A stretch of DNA of 64,000 nucleotides from Aureliella helgolandensis (GTDB taxonomy: Bacteria; Planctomycetota; Planctomycetia; Pirellulales; Pirellulaceae). Position numbers and translations under genes: made by a program. The stretch is from contig NZ_CP036298.1 of NCBI RefSeq assembly GCF_007752135.1, forward strand, positions 5,890,859 to 5,954,858. Reading direction: 5' to 3'. Numbering within the stretch: the first letter of the stretch is position 1; each line of letters begins with the position of its first letter. Below the pieces are notes generated by a model. That model was not told the DNA's origin. It did no database searches and saw only the letters and a program-made list of their open reading frames with translations. Of this stretch, positions 15,773-24,417 are shown piece after piece.

Positions 15773-16786
15773 TTATTCGACGTCCCAGGTCTCGCCACTG
15801 GCGAAGAGTTTGACGAGATCGCCAGCCCCCTTCTTTTCCACTGCAGTATTGAGCTGCCCACGCACTTGATCTTCAAAGATCCCTTTTTCGACGTCGCGGA
15901 AGACACCGATGGGCTCAGGCATTTCTGGATGTCGCATCTTGGCCAAGATATGGACGAGAGCGGTGTCCGCTTGCTCGTCATGAAACAGCAGATCATCATG
16001 CGAAATGCCGGTGGACAAGTCGACGACCTCGGGGCGCAGGCCATTGAGTCGCACCCCCTTATCTCGGTTCTTACCAAAAATCATGGGCTTGCCATGCTCA
16101 AGTTCCAGTGTCGTATCGGCACGGGTCGCCTTGTCTTGGGCGTAGCTGAACGCTCCATCATTGAAGACATTGCAGTTCTGGTAGACTTCGACCAGCGAGG
16201 TGCCGCGGTGCTGAGCAGCCCGGTAGAGTGTCGCAGCCAAGTGCTTGATATTGCTATCCACGCTGCGCGCTATAAAGCCAGCTTCGGCGCCGAGGGCGAC
16301 GGATATTGGATTGAGCGGATGGTCGACCGACCCCATGGGAGTACTCTTGGTAACTTGCCCCTCTGGACTGGTCGGCGAGTACTGCCCCTTGGTCAAGCCA
16401 TAGATGCGATTGTTGAACAACACCATCGTGACATCCACATTGCGACGCAACATGTGAATGAAGTGGTTTCCACCGATGCTCAGCGAATCACCGTCACCGG
16501 TAATCACGAAGACTTTGAGATCGGGTCGGGTAACGCGCAGACCGGTGGCGAACGCGGGTGCGCGACCATGGATGCTATGCATCCCATAGGTATTCATGTA
16601 GTACGGAAAGCGGCTGGAGCAACCGATGCCTGAGATAAAGACAATTTGCTCCTGCGGCAACCCGAGGTCGGGTAGCATCTTCTTCATCTGCGCCAGGATC
16701 GAATAATCGCCGCACCCAGGGCACCAACGGATGTCTTGATCGCTAGCGAAATCAGAGGCCTTCAGAACCGGCAATTCACTACTCAT
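15773..16786 (-). CDS. korB: 2-oxoacid:ferredoxin oxidoreductase, beta subunit
   Basis: TPP-binding subunit of a 2-oxoglutarate (or related 2-oxoacid):ferredoxin oxidoreductase. 337 residues. Fe-S ligands are visible in RWCPGCGDYS, SGIGCSSR and YQNCNVFND; the TPP/Mg site is ITGDGDSLSIGGNHFIHMLRRNVDVTMVLFNNRIYGLTKGQYSPTS. Paired with korA 56 bp upstream. The complex oxidatively decarboxylates the 2-oxoacid to the acyl-CoA and reduces ferredoxin, or runs in reverse. A TAG/ATG start at 16786 (MSSELPVLKASDF) is well placed. Confidence 0.93.
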   Translation of the reverse strand: MSSELPVLKASDFASDQDIRWCPGCGDYSILAQMKKMLPDLGLPQEQIVFISGIGCSSRFPYYMNTYGMHSIHGRAPAFATGLRVTRPDLKVFVITGDGDSLSIGGNHFIHMLRRNVDVTMVLFNNRIYGLTKGQYSPTSPEGQVTKSTPMGSVDHPLNPISVALGAEAGFIARSVDSNIKHLAATLYRAAQHRGTSLVEVYQNCNVFNDGAFSYAQDKATRADTTLELEHGKPMIFGKNRDKGVRLNGLRPEVVDLSTGISHDDLLFHDEQADTALVHILAKMRHPEMPEPIGVFRDVEKGIFEDQVRGQLNTAVEKKGAGDLVKLFASGETWDVE

Positions 16787-16842
16787 AATGTCTCAATACT
16801 CTTTTATCGTTGAACTACAGATGTGGCGGTTGGCTGCGCAGA

Positions 16843-18744
16843 TTAACCCGCTTTGGATTCGCACAGCTTGTTGGATTCGGTCGCGGCCATTTCACAGATT
16901 TTGTCGAGCAGTTCGCTTACCGAAAACGGCTTGCCCTGCACCTTGTTGTATCCAATGGCATCAACTAAGAAGCGATCGCGAATCAACATTCGCAACTGCC
17001 CCATATTCAACTCAGGCACAAGCACCTGTTCGTATCGACTGAGAATCTCGCCCAAGTTTGCAGGGAACGGATTCATGTGCCTCAAATGGCAATGAGCCAC
17101 ACTCAAACCCGCGTCCATGGCTTTGGTCACCGCAGTATGGCAGGCTCCATAGGTTCCCCCCCAGGACAGAACCAACAGCTCGCCAGACTCCGGCCCGTTG
17201 ACCTTCTGAGGCGGAATCACCCTGGCAATGTTGGCAACTTTTTGAGCCCGAGTCTTTACCATCTTCTCATGGTTGTCTGGGTCGTAGCTCACATTGCCGG
17301 TCCCGTCTTGCTTCTCCAGGCCGCCGACGCGGTGCATGAGGTTGGGAGTTCCGGGAATTGCCCAGGGACGCGCCAAATTGCGATCGCGAGCATACGGCCA
17401 AAACTCATCGCCATGATTGAACTCGGTGGGGTGCTCAATAGAGATGGGATCCATGGCCGCAATATCCGGCACTCTCCAGGGCTCCGCGCCGTTGGCGATA
17501 TAGCCATCCGAGAGGATGACCACCGGAACCATGAATTGCGTGGCGATCCGCCACGCCTCAATCGCGGTATCGAAACAATCTCCGGGACTTTGCGCGGCCA
17601 AAACTGGAATGGGAGCCTCGCCGTTGCGACCATGCAACATTTGCAACAGGTCCGCTTGTTCGGTCTTCGTGGGCAGGCCCGTGCTGGGGCCACCGCGTTG
17701 AACGTTGATGACCAACAACGGCAATTCGATCATGACCGCCAGCCCCATGGCTTCTGCCTTGAGGGCAATACCAGGACCACTGCTGGTCGTCACAGCCATG
17801 GAGCCACCGTAGGCTGCTCCGATGGCCGCACAGACGGCTGCGATTTCGTCCTCAGCTTGGACGGTGCACACGCCGTAGTTTTTGAACTTGCACAATTCGT
17901 GCAAAATGTCACTCGCGGGAGTGATCGGGTAGGAGCCGTAGAACAACTCTTTTTTGCTGAGGTTGGCAGCCGTCATTAAGCCCCAAGCTAGGGCTTGGTT
18001 GCCCATGATGTTGCGGTACTTGCCAGGTGGCAGCTCAGCTTTCTCCACTTGATACGACGTGCCGAGCAATTCCGTTGTCTCACCGAACGCCCAACCGGCC
18101 TTGAGCGCTCGCTCATTGGCTTCTTGAACTTCCGGCAGTCGCGAGAACTTGGCCTTGATGAATCGCATGGTGGCATCCATGTCGCGTCCATACAACCAAT
18201 AAACCATTCCCATAGCAAAAAAGTTGCGGCAGCGGTCGGCCTCTTTCATGCTCAACCCAAGCTCAGCCACGGCAGTCCGAGTCAGCTTCGTCATGGGAAC
18301 CTTGGCCAGCCGATAATTCTCGGTCCAGGGCTCCTCCAAGGGGTTGGTGCTCAGATTTGCCAGCTTGAGGTCTTTAGCCTCGAAGCTGTCCTCATCGACG
18401 ATCAACAGGCCGCCCGGTCGCAAATCGCTAAGATTGGTCACCAGAGCGGCTGGATTCATGGCTACGAGAGCATCCAGCGTGTCCCCTGGGGTGTGCACCT
18501 CATGGGCCGCAAACTGGACCTGGAACCCGCTTACCCCGGCACGCGTTCCACGCGGTGCGCGAATCTCTGCAGGAAAGTCTGGAAAAGTCGCGACGTCGTT
18601 ACCAGCCAGCGCCGACGTATTGGTCAGCTGCGTCCCCAGTAACTGCATGCCATCGCCGGAGTCTCCAGCTAACCGGACAGTTATACCACTAACAACTTCA
18701 ACAAGCTTGTTGGATTGGACGGGCGGCGGGGTATCGGTCGACAT
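16843..18744 (-). CDS. korA: 2-oxoacid:ferredoxin oxidoreductase, fused gamma-alpha subunit
   Basis: A 633-residue subunit. Residues about 15-190 are the gamma (CoA-side) domain with GITVRLAGDSGDGMQLLG and FPDFPAEIRAPRGTRAGVSGFQ; the rest is the alpha/pyrimidine-binding part with YPITPASDILHEL, VQAEDEIAAVCAAIGAAYGG, TTSSGPGIALKAEAMG and VQRGGPSTGLPTKTEQADL. The gamma-alpha fusion with a separate beta subunit is the usual KorAB form of aerobic and many planctomycete bacteria. Transcribed first, korB follows. The sequence cannot distinguish 2-oxoglutarate from other 2-oxoacids. Confidence 0.93.
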   Translation of the reverse strand: MSTDTPPPVQSNKLVEVVSGITVRLAGDSGDGMQLLGTQLTNTSALAGNDVATFPDFPAEIRAPRGTRAGVSGFQVQFAAHEVHTPGDTLDALVAMNPAALVTNLSDLRPGGLLIVDEDSFEAKDLKLANLSTNPLEEPWTENYRLAKVPMTKLTRTAVAELGLSMKEADRCRNFFAMGMVYWLYGRDMDATMRFIKAKFSRLPEVQEANERALKAGWAFGETTELLGTSYQVEKAELPPGKYRNIMGNQALAWGLMTAANLSKKELFYGSYPITPASDILHELCKFKNYGVCTVQAEDEIAAVCAAIGAAYGGSMAVTTSSGPGIALKAEAMGLAVMIELPLLVINVQRGGPSTGLPTKTEQADLLQMLHGRNGEAPIPVLAAQSPGDCFDTAIEAWRIATQFMVPVVILSDGYIANGAEPWRVPDIAAMDPISIEHPTEFNHGDEFWPYARDRNLARPWAIPGTPNLMHRVGGLEKQDGTGNVSYDPDNHEKMVKTRAQKVANIARVIPPQKVNGPESGELLVLSWGGTYGACHTAVTKAMDAGLSVAHCHLRHMNPFPANLGEILSRYEQVLVPELNMGQLRMLIRDRFLVDAIGYNKVQGKPFSVSELLDKICEMAATESNKLCESKAG

Positions 18745-18909
18745 TCAAAGAGGGCCTATGAAGGAATCGTTTTCAAGAACGTGGTAAGGCCGCAGTGGCT
18801 GTTGGCAGCGATTTTGCGGGTTGCATGGGTTATATCGAATATTCCACCCAGCCAAGACCACTCAAATTCTACAAATGCAGAACCGTTTGGGTATGGCTTT
18901 CTTCCCAAT

Positions 18910-18944
18910 TTACCGGGGCAATTCCCATGAAATCGCCCCGGTAA
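18910..18944 (-). terminator. Stem-loop just after pgk
   Basis: TTACCGGGGC (18910-18919) pairs perfectly with GCCCCGGTAA (18935-18944) around a 15-nt loop, starting 18 bp beyond the pgk stop. There is no T-run on the minus strand, so it may be a factor-assisted terminator or an mRNA 3' stabiliser. Confidence 0.5.
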
Positions 18945-18962
18945 CGCAAATGAGTCAGCAAA

Positions 18963-20150
18963 TCAGGCGTTATCGAGCAGTTCGACAGCCGCAAATTTGT
19001 TGCCTTCTAACATCGCTAGACTGGCACCTCCCCCAGTACTGACGTGGCTGACCTGGTCGGCGAAGCCCAATTGTTCGACGGCGGCGGCTGAGTCCCCACC
19101 ACCTATAATGCTGGTGGCCGAACTATCGGCAATCGCCTGCGCAACGGCCTTGGTTCCCTCGTCGAAGGGAGGCATCTCAAAAACGCCCATCGGTCCATTC
19201 CAAACAACCGTCTGGGCACTTTTCAGCAGCTCGGCGTATTTCTTCGCGGTTGCCGGGCCAATATCGAGGCCCTCCCAGCCGTCGGGAATTTCCCCTGCAG
19301 CGACCACTTGCTTGTTGCAGTCGCTTGAAAAATCGTCGCCGCAATGCGTATCCGTAGGCAAAACCAGCTTATCCCCCCCTTTCGCGATCAACTCCTTAGC
19401 CAATTCCACCTTATCCGCCTCTACGAGACTCTTGCCGGTCTTGCCACCCTGGGCCAAGGAGAAGGTGTAGGCCATTGCACCGCCAATCAGCACGTGATCG
19501 CAAATGCCCAGCAAGTTGCTGATCACGTTGATCTTGTCACTGACCTTTGCACCGCCCAAAATTGCGACAAAAGGCCGCTTGGGCTGAGAAATCGTGTCGC
19601 TCAAATACTCGATTTCTTTGGCGACCAAGAAGCCCACCACCTTGGGCTTACCTGCCATCGCTTCGGGGACAGCGACCATCGATGCATCGGTCCGGTGGCA
19701 GGTACCGAAGGCATCGTTGCAGTACACGTCTGCCCAACCCGCCAGAGCAGCAGCAAACGCAGCGTCGCCAGACTTCTCGCCGGCGTTGAACCGCACATTC
19801 TCCAGCACGGCCACGTCACCATCACTCAGCGCCTTAATTTTGGCTTCGGCTTCAGGCCCAACGGTATCTGCAGCAAAGGCGACCGACTTCCCCAACAGCT
19901 CCCCGAGCCGCTTGGCGACGCCCTCCAACGTGTACTTGGGCTCGGGACCATTTCCCTTGGGACGACCTAGATGGCTCATCAAAACGAGCTTGCCGCCCCG
20001 TTTGATCACCGATTCAATGGAGGGCAGTGCCATGCGGATACGACGATCATCGGTAATCGCTCCCGAGTCGTCTTGTGGCACGTTGAAGTCCACGCGCATC
20101 AGCACAACTTTGCCCTTGGGATCGATATCAGCAATTGTTTTCTTGGCCAT
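18963..20150 (-). CDS. pgk: Phosphoglycerate kinase
   Basis: Glycolytic/gluconeogenic kinase that transfers phosphate between 1,3-bisphosphoglycerate and ADP. About 395 residues from ATG 20150 ([14 protein letters not shown]); the 19-residue upstream extension is not family-like. Motifs: [87 protein letters not shown], and the nucleotide loop [15 protein letters not shown], followed by [15 protein letters not shown]. Normal length. Stands alone between the kor genes and the ribose regulator. Confidence 0.96.
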   Translation of the reverse strand: MAKKTIADIDPKGKVVLMRVDFNVPQDDSGAITDDRRIRMALPSIESVIKRGGKLVLMSHLGRPKGNGPEPKYTLEGVAKRLGELLGKSVAFAADTVGPEAEAKIKALSDGDVAVLENVRFNAGEKSGDAAFAAALAGWADVYCNDAFGTCHRTDASMVAVPEAMAGKPKVVGFLVAKEIEYLSDTISQPKRPFVAILGGAKVSDKINVISNLLGICDHVLIGGAMAYTFSLAQGGKTGKSLVEADKVELAKELIAKGGDKLVLPTDTHCGDDFSSDCNKQVVAAGEIPDGWEGLDIGPATAKKYAELLKSAQTVVWNGPMGVFEMPPFDEGTKAVAQAIADSSATSIIGGGDSAAAVEQLGFADQVSHVSTGGGASLAMLEGNKFAAVELLDNA

Positions 20151-20316
20151 AGCTCTTGAGTTCGTTTGGAGTGTGGGGATGGAATGGATCAAGCCTACAC
20201 TTGGCAATTATCGACAGACTCCAGGCTCTGTCGAGTAGCCCACTGCGCAGGACGGGTGCCACCTAGCGGGCGCCCATCCCCCGCTTAGCCCCCAGATGGC
20301 TGTGTGGGACGTCAGC

Positions 20317-20345
20317 TTTACCGTGGCGTCCACTAGGTTTAGAAT
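20317..20345 (+). promoter_or_regulatory. Predicted promoter of the ribose operon
   Basis: TTTACC (20317-20322) and TAGAAT (20340-20345) are 17 nt apart, matching the sigma70 consensus at 4 and 5 of 6 positions. The predicted start of transcription falls inside the operator palindrome that follows. Confidence 0.45.
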
Positions 20346-20350
20346 CGGGA

Positions 20351-20366
20351 GCACAATCGATTGTGC
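20351..20366. promoter_or_regulatory. LacI-family operator, perfect 16-bp palindrome
   Basis: GCACAATCGATTGTGC is a perfect palindrome with the central CG typical of LacI/PurR-family operators. It sits 28 bp before the TTG start of the LacI gene and at the predicted transcription start, where bound repressor would block initiation. It is therefore the likely autoregulatory site of the whole operon. Confidence 0.75.
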
Positions 20367-20394
20367 CTTCCTCCCCGTTTGAGGCCACGCCGCC

Positions 20395-21417
20395 TTGCCT
20401 ATCACTCTCCGCAAAGTCGCCGAAGCAGCTGGCGTGAGCGTCTCGGTCGCTTCCCGCGCCCTCAACGGACATGCCAAGTCGTACCGCATCAGCCAGGGTA
20501 CGGAAGAGCGCGTCAAGCATACCGCTCGCCAGCTGGGCTTTCGCCCCAATCAACCGGCCCGCGCCCTGAGGTTGCAAAAGACCGGCCTGATCGGCGTGGT
20601 CGTCCCCGACTTGGCAAACCCGTTTTTTGCCTCCATCTCCCGCGCGGTGACCTTAGCCGCCGAGTCGGAAGACTACTGCGTTATCGTGGGAGATAGCCGC
20701 GAAGACACGCGACACGAAATCCGCTTGTTGAAACAACTTCAAGATCGGCAGGTCGAGGCGTTGGTAGTCTGTCCAGTGGGTCAACAGTACAGGCACTTGC
20801 TGGAAATCCAGCAACATGGCACGCCAATCGTCCTAGCCGATCGCACGTTCCCCCACGTGGAGTTGACGCAGGTCACTTCACAGCATCAACGGGGCGCCGA
20901 AAAAGCAATGCGTCTACTGACGAGTCATGGACATCGCGTGATCGGCGTCCTGCAAGGCTTGCCGGGAACTCTTCCCAACACGCAGCGATTGCAAGGGCAC
21001 CGGGCAGGATTGAAGCGAGTCGGCATCGCGATCGATCCGACGCTCATCGCCGGCCATAACTTCAACGAGTCGTCGGGTTACCAAGCTACGCGAGCCCTCT
21101 TAACACAACGTCCCGACATCACGGCCCTTTTCGCATTGAGTACGCCCAACGCTATGGGAGGCCTGCGCGCTGCCCAGGAAATGGGCCGCAAGGTTGCCCA
21201 AGATTTATCCCTCATCGCCTTCGATGATTCCCCCTACGCCGATTTGATGCAAGTTCCACTTACGACCGTGTGCCAGGATGTAGAACAGATCGGACAACTG
21301 GCCGCCTCCCTAATCATGCAGGCACTCCCTCCCCATCTCCCTCCCTCAATTACACGGCACGATGTCCAGGTTCGTGTCATTCAACGAGACTCCATCACCA
21401 AGGTATTCCATTCATGA
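20395..21417 (+). CDS. LacI-family transcriptional regulator of the ribose/nucleoside operon
   Basis: A 340-residue repressor. The helix-turn-helix and hinge are at residues about 3-60 (TLRKVAEAAGVSVSVASRALNGHAKSY, then LGFRPNQPARALRLQKTGLIGVVVPDLANPFFASI), followed by a periplasmic-binding-protein-like ligand domain ending LIAFDDSPYADLMQVPLTTVCQDVEQIG. The start is TTG 20395; no ATG exists nearby in frame. Its stop overlaps the next start (ATGA). The first gene of a six-gene operon, and probably autoregulated through the palindrome at 20351. The effector is likely ribose or a nucleoside, by context. Confidence 0.92.
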   Translation: MPITLRKVAEAAGVSVSVASRALNGHAKSYRISQGTEERVKHTARQLGFRPNQPARALRLQKTGLIGVVVPDLANPFFASISRAVTLAAESEDYCVIVGDSREDTRHEIRLLKQLQDRQVEALVVCPVGQQYRHLLEIQQHGTPIVLADRTFPHVELTQVTSQHQRGAEKAMRLLTSHGHRVIGVLQGLPGTLPNTQRLQGHRAGLKRVGIAIDPTLIAGHNFNESSGYQATRALLTQRPDITALFALSTPNAMGGLRAAQEMGRKVAQDLSLIAFDDSPYADLMQVPLTTVCQDVEQIGQLAASLIMQALPPHLPPSITRHDVQVRVIQRDSITKVFHS

Positions 21418-22481
21418 AATTTCACGTCCCACTTGCGGTTGCAATGCTATCCGCCTCTTGGATTCTGCAAGCGCCACTGCTTGCCCAGGCCCCCCCAGCC
21501 CAACCGGTCCCGTTCATCTTTGACACCGACATTGGGAACGATTGCGACGACGTCCTGGCGATGGGGGTGATTCACGCGTTGCAAACTCGCGGCGAATGTG
21601 AGTTGCTGGCCGTTACGATCACCAAAGACCATGAATTGGCAGCCGCATTTACCGACGCGGTCAACACTTTCTATGGACGGGGTGACATCCCTATCGGAGT
21701 TTGTCGCAGCGGTGTCACCAGCGAGCCCGGTTCATTCAATGTGTTGGCGGCGCAACAAGACGATGGAGACGACCGCTACCCACATGATTTGCGTAGTGGC
21801 CAGGATGCGCCCGATGCCGTCGCACTCTTGCGGCAAACGCTCGCGTCCCAGGCAGACGGAAGCGTGGTGATTGCGCAAGTCGGCTTCTCGACCAACCTCG
21901 CCAATCTGCTGAAATCGCAACCCGATAACTACAGTCCGCTCAGTGGCGTAGAACTGGTCCAACGCAAAGTCCGCCTGCTGTCGCTCATGGCGGGCGCGTT
22001 CGAAAAAATCCCCGGCAAGGATGGGCAGCGGGACGATCATAAAGAATACAATATCGTCAAGGACATCCCAGCCGCTCAATGGCTGGCCGCGGAGTGGCCT
22101 ACGCCGACCGTGTGGAGCGGTTATGAGATTGGTTTGAACCTAACCTATCCGCATGAGAGTATCCTGCAAGACTACAACTACGTCGACCATCACCCACTCT
22201 CCGAAGCCTACACCTTATATAATCCACCACCCCACAACCGGCCAACCTGGGATTTGACCTCCGTGCTACAGGCGATTCGCCCAGACCGGAATTACTTCGA
22301 TCTGTCTCCCCCGGGTCGCGTCAGCGTCGCAGACGATGGTCTGACAACTTTCCAGAATGATGCGGACGGGCGAGACCGCTATTTGATTCTACGCGAAGCG
22401 CAAAAAGGCCGCGCTAGCGAAGCGCTCGTGCAACTGTCCAGCCAGCCTCCAGCCAACTTCCCGGAAGGCGACAGCCAGTGA
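21414..22481 (+). CDS. Exported nucleoside hydrolase-like protein
   Basis: About 355 residues. A signal peptide is clear (MKFHVPLAVAMLSASWILQAPLLAQA). The mature domain opens with FIFDTDIGNDCDDVLAMGV, the Asp-rich Ca-binding motif of inosine-uridine-preferring nucleoside hydrolases in a variant spelling, and continues with LLAVTITKD, DAVNTFYGRGDIPIGV, VVIAQVGFSTNLANLL and WLAAEWPTPTVWSGYEIG. The enzyme would split nucleosides into base and ribose outside the cytoplasm. ATG 21414 overlaps the lacI stop (ATGA), so translation is coupled. Followed by ribokinase and a ribose-type ABC transporter, which fits uptake of the released ribose. Confidence 0.87.
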   Translation: MKFHVPLAVAMLSASWILQAPLLAQAPPAQPVPFIFDTDIGNDCDDVLAMGVIHALQTRGECELLAVTITKDHELAAAFTDAVNTFYGRGDIPIGVCRSGVTSEPGSFNVLAAQQDDGDDRYPHDLRSGQDAPDAVALLRQTLASQADGSVVIAQVGFSTNLANLLKSQPDNYSPLSGVELVQRKVRLLSLMAGAFEKIPGKDGQRDDHKEYNIVKDIPAAQWLAAEWPTPTVWSGYEIGLNLTYPHESILQDYNYVDHHPLSEAYTLYNPPPHNRPTWDLTSVLQAIRPDRNYFDLSPPGRVSVADDGLTTFQNDADGRDRYLILREAQKGRASEALVQLSSQPPANFPEGDSQ

Positions 22482-23422
22482 ACAACGAGAACACGGGGCC
22501 CATAGAACCAATCATTGCCGTTTGTGGGTCCATCAATATGGATCTCGTCGTGCGGTGTCAGGCCCTGCCGGTCGTGGGACAAACGGTGACTGCCGAATCA
22601 GCGACTGAAGTCTGCGGGGGAAAGGGTGCCAACCAAGCGGTCGCGGCCGCCAAGGCGGGTGGCAAAGTCACGCTGATCGGCCGCGTCGGTGACGACGCAT
22701 TTGCCAATCGACTAATCACCAACCTGCATCAACAGCGGGTTGGCTGTGACCGCGTGAGTGCCACCAGCAATTGCGCCAGTGGCCTAGCTATCGTCGCCGT
22801 GGAAGACTCAGGACACAACGCAATCATGCTCGTGCCTGGCGCTAATGGGCACGTTTCGCTAGAGGATATTCAAGCCAACCAATCGGCGATTGCCGGCGCC
22901 AGTGTATTGCTGCTGCAACTGGAAATCCCTACGGCAAGTGTGCTAGCAGCAATACGCATCGCCCGGGATGCGGGTGTGCGGTGCGTACTCGACCCTGCCC
23001 CCGTTTGCCAGGACTGGACCGACGAACTGCTGCAAGTCGACTTGGTCTGCCCCAACGAGACCGAGGCGGCTGCCATTACCGGCTTGCCCGTCGCGACTCT
23101 GGCCGAAGCCGAAACCGCGGCTAGACAGCTTCAGCAGCGGGGGGCCAGGCACGTGATCATCACGCTTGGTGAGCGCGGTGTCCTAGTGCTATTTGGCAAG
23201 GAATTGCACCACGTCCAAGCCACGCCCATTCGCCCCGTCGACACGACGGCTGCTGGAGATGCATTTGCCGGCGCTCTCAGTGTTCGCTGGGCAGAAACCG
23301 ATGATCTATTGGAAGCCGTCCGATTCGCCAGTGTCGCAGGCGCCCTGGCTGCCACACGACCTGGTGCCCAACCCAGCCTCGCCAGTCGCCATGAAATCGA
23401 ATCCCTGAGGAATCCCACATGA
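22478..23422 (+). CDS. rbsK: Ribokinase
   Basis: PfkB-family sugar kinase, 314 residues, phosphorylating ribose to ribose 5-phosphate. N-terminal AVCGSINMDLVVRCQALPVVGQTV and GGKGANQAVAAAKAGG form the sugar site; LQLEIPTASVLAAIRIARDAG, VDLVCPNETEAAAITG and the C-terminal signature PVDTTAAGDAFAGALSV with the catalytic Asp are all present. It starts at GTG 22478, overlapping the previous stop (GTGA), and its own stop overlaps the next ATG. The tight coupling implies a single mRNA. Confidence 0.94.
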   Translation: MNNENTGPIEPIIAVCGSINMDLVVRCQALPVVGQTVTAESATEVCGGKGANQAVAAAKAGGKVTLIGRVGDDAFANRLITNLHQQRVGCDRVSATSNCASGLAIVAVEDSGHNAIMLVPGANGHVSLEDIQANQSAIAGASVLLLQLEIPTASVLAAIRIARDAGVRCVLDPAPVCQDWTDELLQVDLVCPNETEAAAITGLPVATLAEAETAARQLQQRGARHVIITLGERGVLVLFGKELHHVQATPIRPVDTTAAGDAFAGALSVRWAETDDLLEAVRFASVAGALAATRPGAQPSLASRHEIESLRNPT

Positions 23423-24387
23423 AACGCTACGTTTCACTACTCAATCTCGTCCTGTTTGCCTGTGCAGCGGCCGGCTGCACTCAAGCCAATCCAACGAATT
23501 CAGCCGCAGAGGCTGCCGATGACAAGCCCAAAATCGCGCTGATCATGAAGTCGCTGGCCAACGAATTCTTTTCCACAATGGCCGACGGTGCAACACAACA
23601 TCAACAAGCCAATGCAGATCAATACAACTTGGTCGTCAATGGCATTAAGGACGAACGTGACATTTCGCGTCAAGTAGCACTGGTGCAAGAGATGGCAGCC
23701 AGCGGTGTGGATGCCATAGTAATCGCCCCCGCCGATTCTCAAGCGCTCGTGCCCGCATTGCGGCGTGCCATGCAGGAGGGCATCGTCGTGGTGAATATTG
23801 ACAATCGGCTCGACCACGAAATGCTCACCAAGGAAGGACTTGAGGTTCCGTTCGTCGGCCCGGACAACCAGGCAGGCGCCCAAGCCGTCGGAGAGTTGCT
23901 GGCTGGAAATCTGACTCGCGGCGATGCGGTTGCAATCCTTGAGGGGTTGCAAACATCCGAAAACGGTCAAGCTCGAAAGGCTGGTTTTGAAGCAGCCATG
24001 CTTGCCGCCGGGATGAAAATCGTCGATAGCCAGTCGGCTCAATGGGAAATGTCCAAAGCCAACGAAGTCGCTTCGTCCATGCTCAGCGAACACCCTGAGA
24101 TCAAGGCAATTCTGGCCGCCAATGACAACATGGCGATGGGAGCCATCGCGGCGGCTAAAAGCGTTGGTCGCCATGAAGATCTGCTCATTGTTGGGTTCGA
24201 CAATATCGCCGCCGTACAAGACGCGATCCGCGCGGGCAAAGTCCTCGCCACGGCAGACCAGCATGGAGATCAATTAGCCGTCTATGGCATTGAAAAAGCT
24301 TTGGAGCTCCTGCGGGAACCGACCGCAATTGTCGCGGACGTTGAAACTCCCGTCGACTTGGTCACGGTAGACACACTGAGCAAGTAA
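23419..24387 (+). CDS. rbsB: Ribose-type ABC transporter, substrate-binding lipoprotein
   Basis: Periplasmic sugar-binding protein of the RbsB/CUT2 family, 322 residues. The signal peptide ends in a lipobox-like CAAAGC (MKRYVSLLNLVLFACAAAGCTQ), so it is probably a lipoprotein. The mature protein begins KPKIALIMKSLANEFFSTMADGATQHQ and contains GIKDERDISRQVALVQEMAASGVDAIVIAPADSQ and VGFDNIAAVQDAIRAGKVLATADQ, the hallmark of the family. ATG 23419 overlaps the rbsK stop. It delivers ribose (by context) to the downstream permease. Confidence 0.92.
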   Translation: MKRYVSLLNLVLFACAAAGCTQANPTNSAAEAADDKPKIALIMKSLANEFFSTMADGATQHQQANADQYNLVVNGIKDERDISRQVALVQEMAASGVDAIVIAPADSQALVPALRRAMQEGIVVVNIDNRLDHEMLTKEGLEVPFVGPDNQAGAQAVGELLAGNLTRGDAVAILEGLQTSENGQARKAGFEAAMLAAGMKIVDSQSAQWEMSKANEVASSMLSEHPEIKAILAANDNMAMGAIAAAKSVGRHEDLLIVGFDNIAAVQDAIRAGKVLATADQHGDQLAVYGIEKALELLREPTAIVADVETPVDLVTVDTLSK

Positions 24388-24417
24388 GCTCACAGCCTCA
24401 AAGTGCGTTGACACTCA

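Noticed and set aside
17077-17979. 300-codon plus-strand frame inside korA
   Set aside because: Antisense shadow of a clear korA coding region.
23500-24273. 257-codon minus-strand frame inside the ribose-binding protein gene
   Set aside because: Antisense shadow; the plus-strand gene has complete family motifs and operon coupling.
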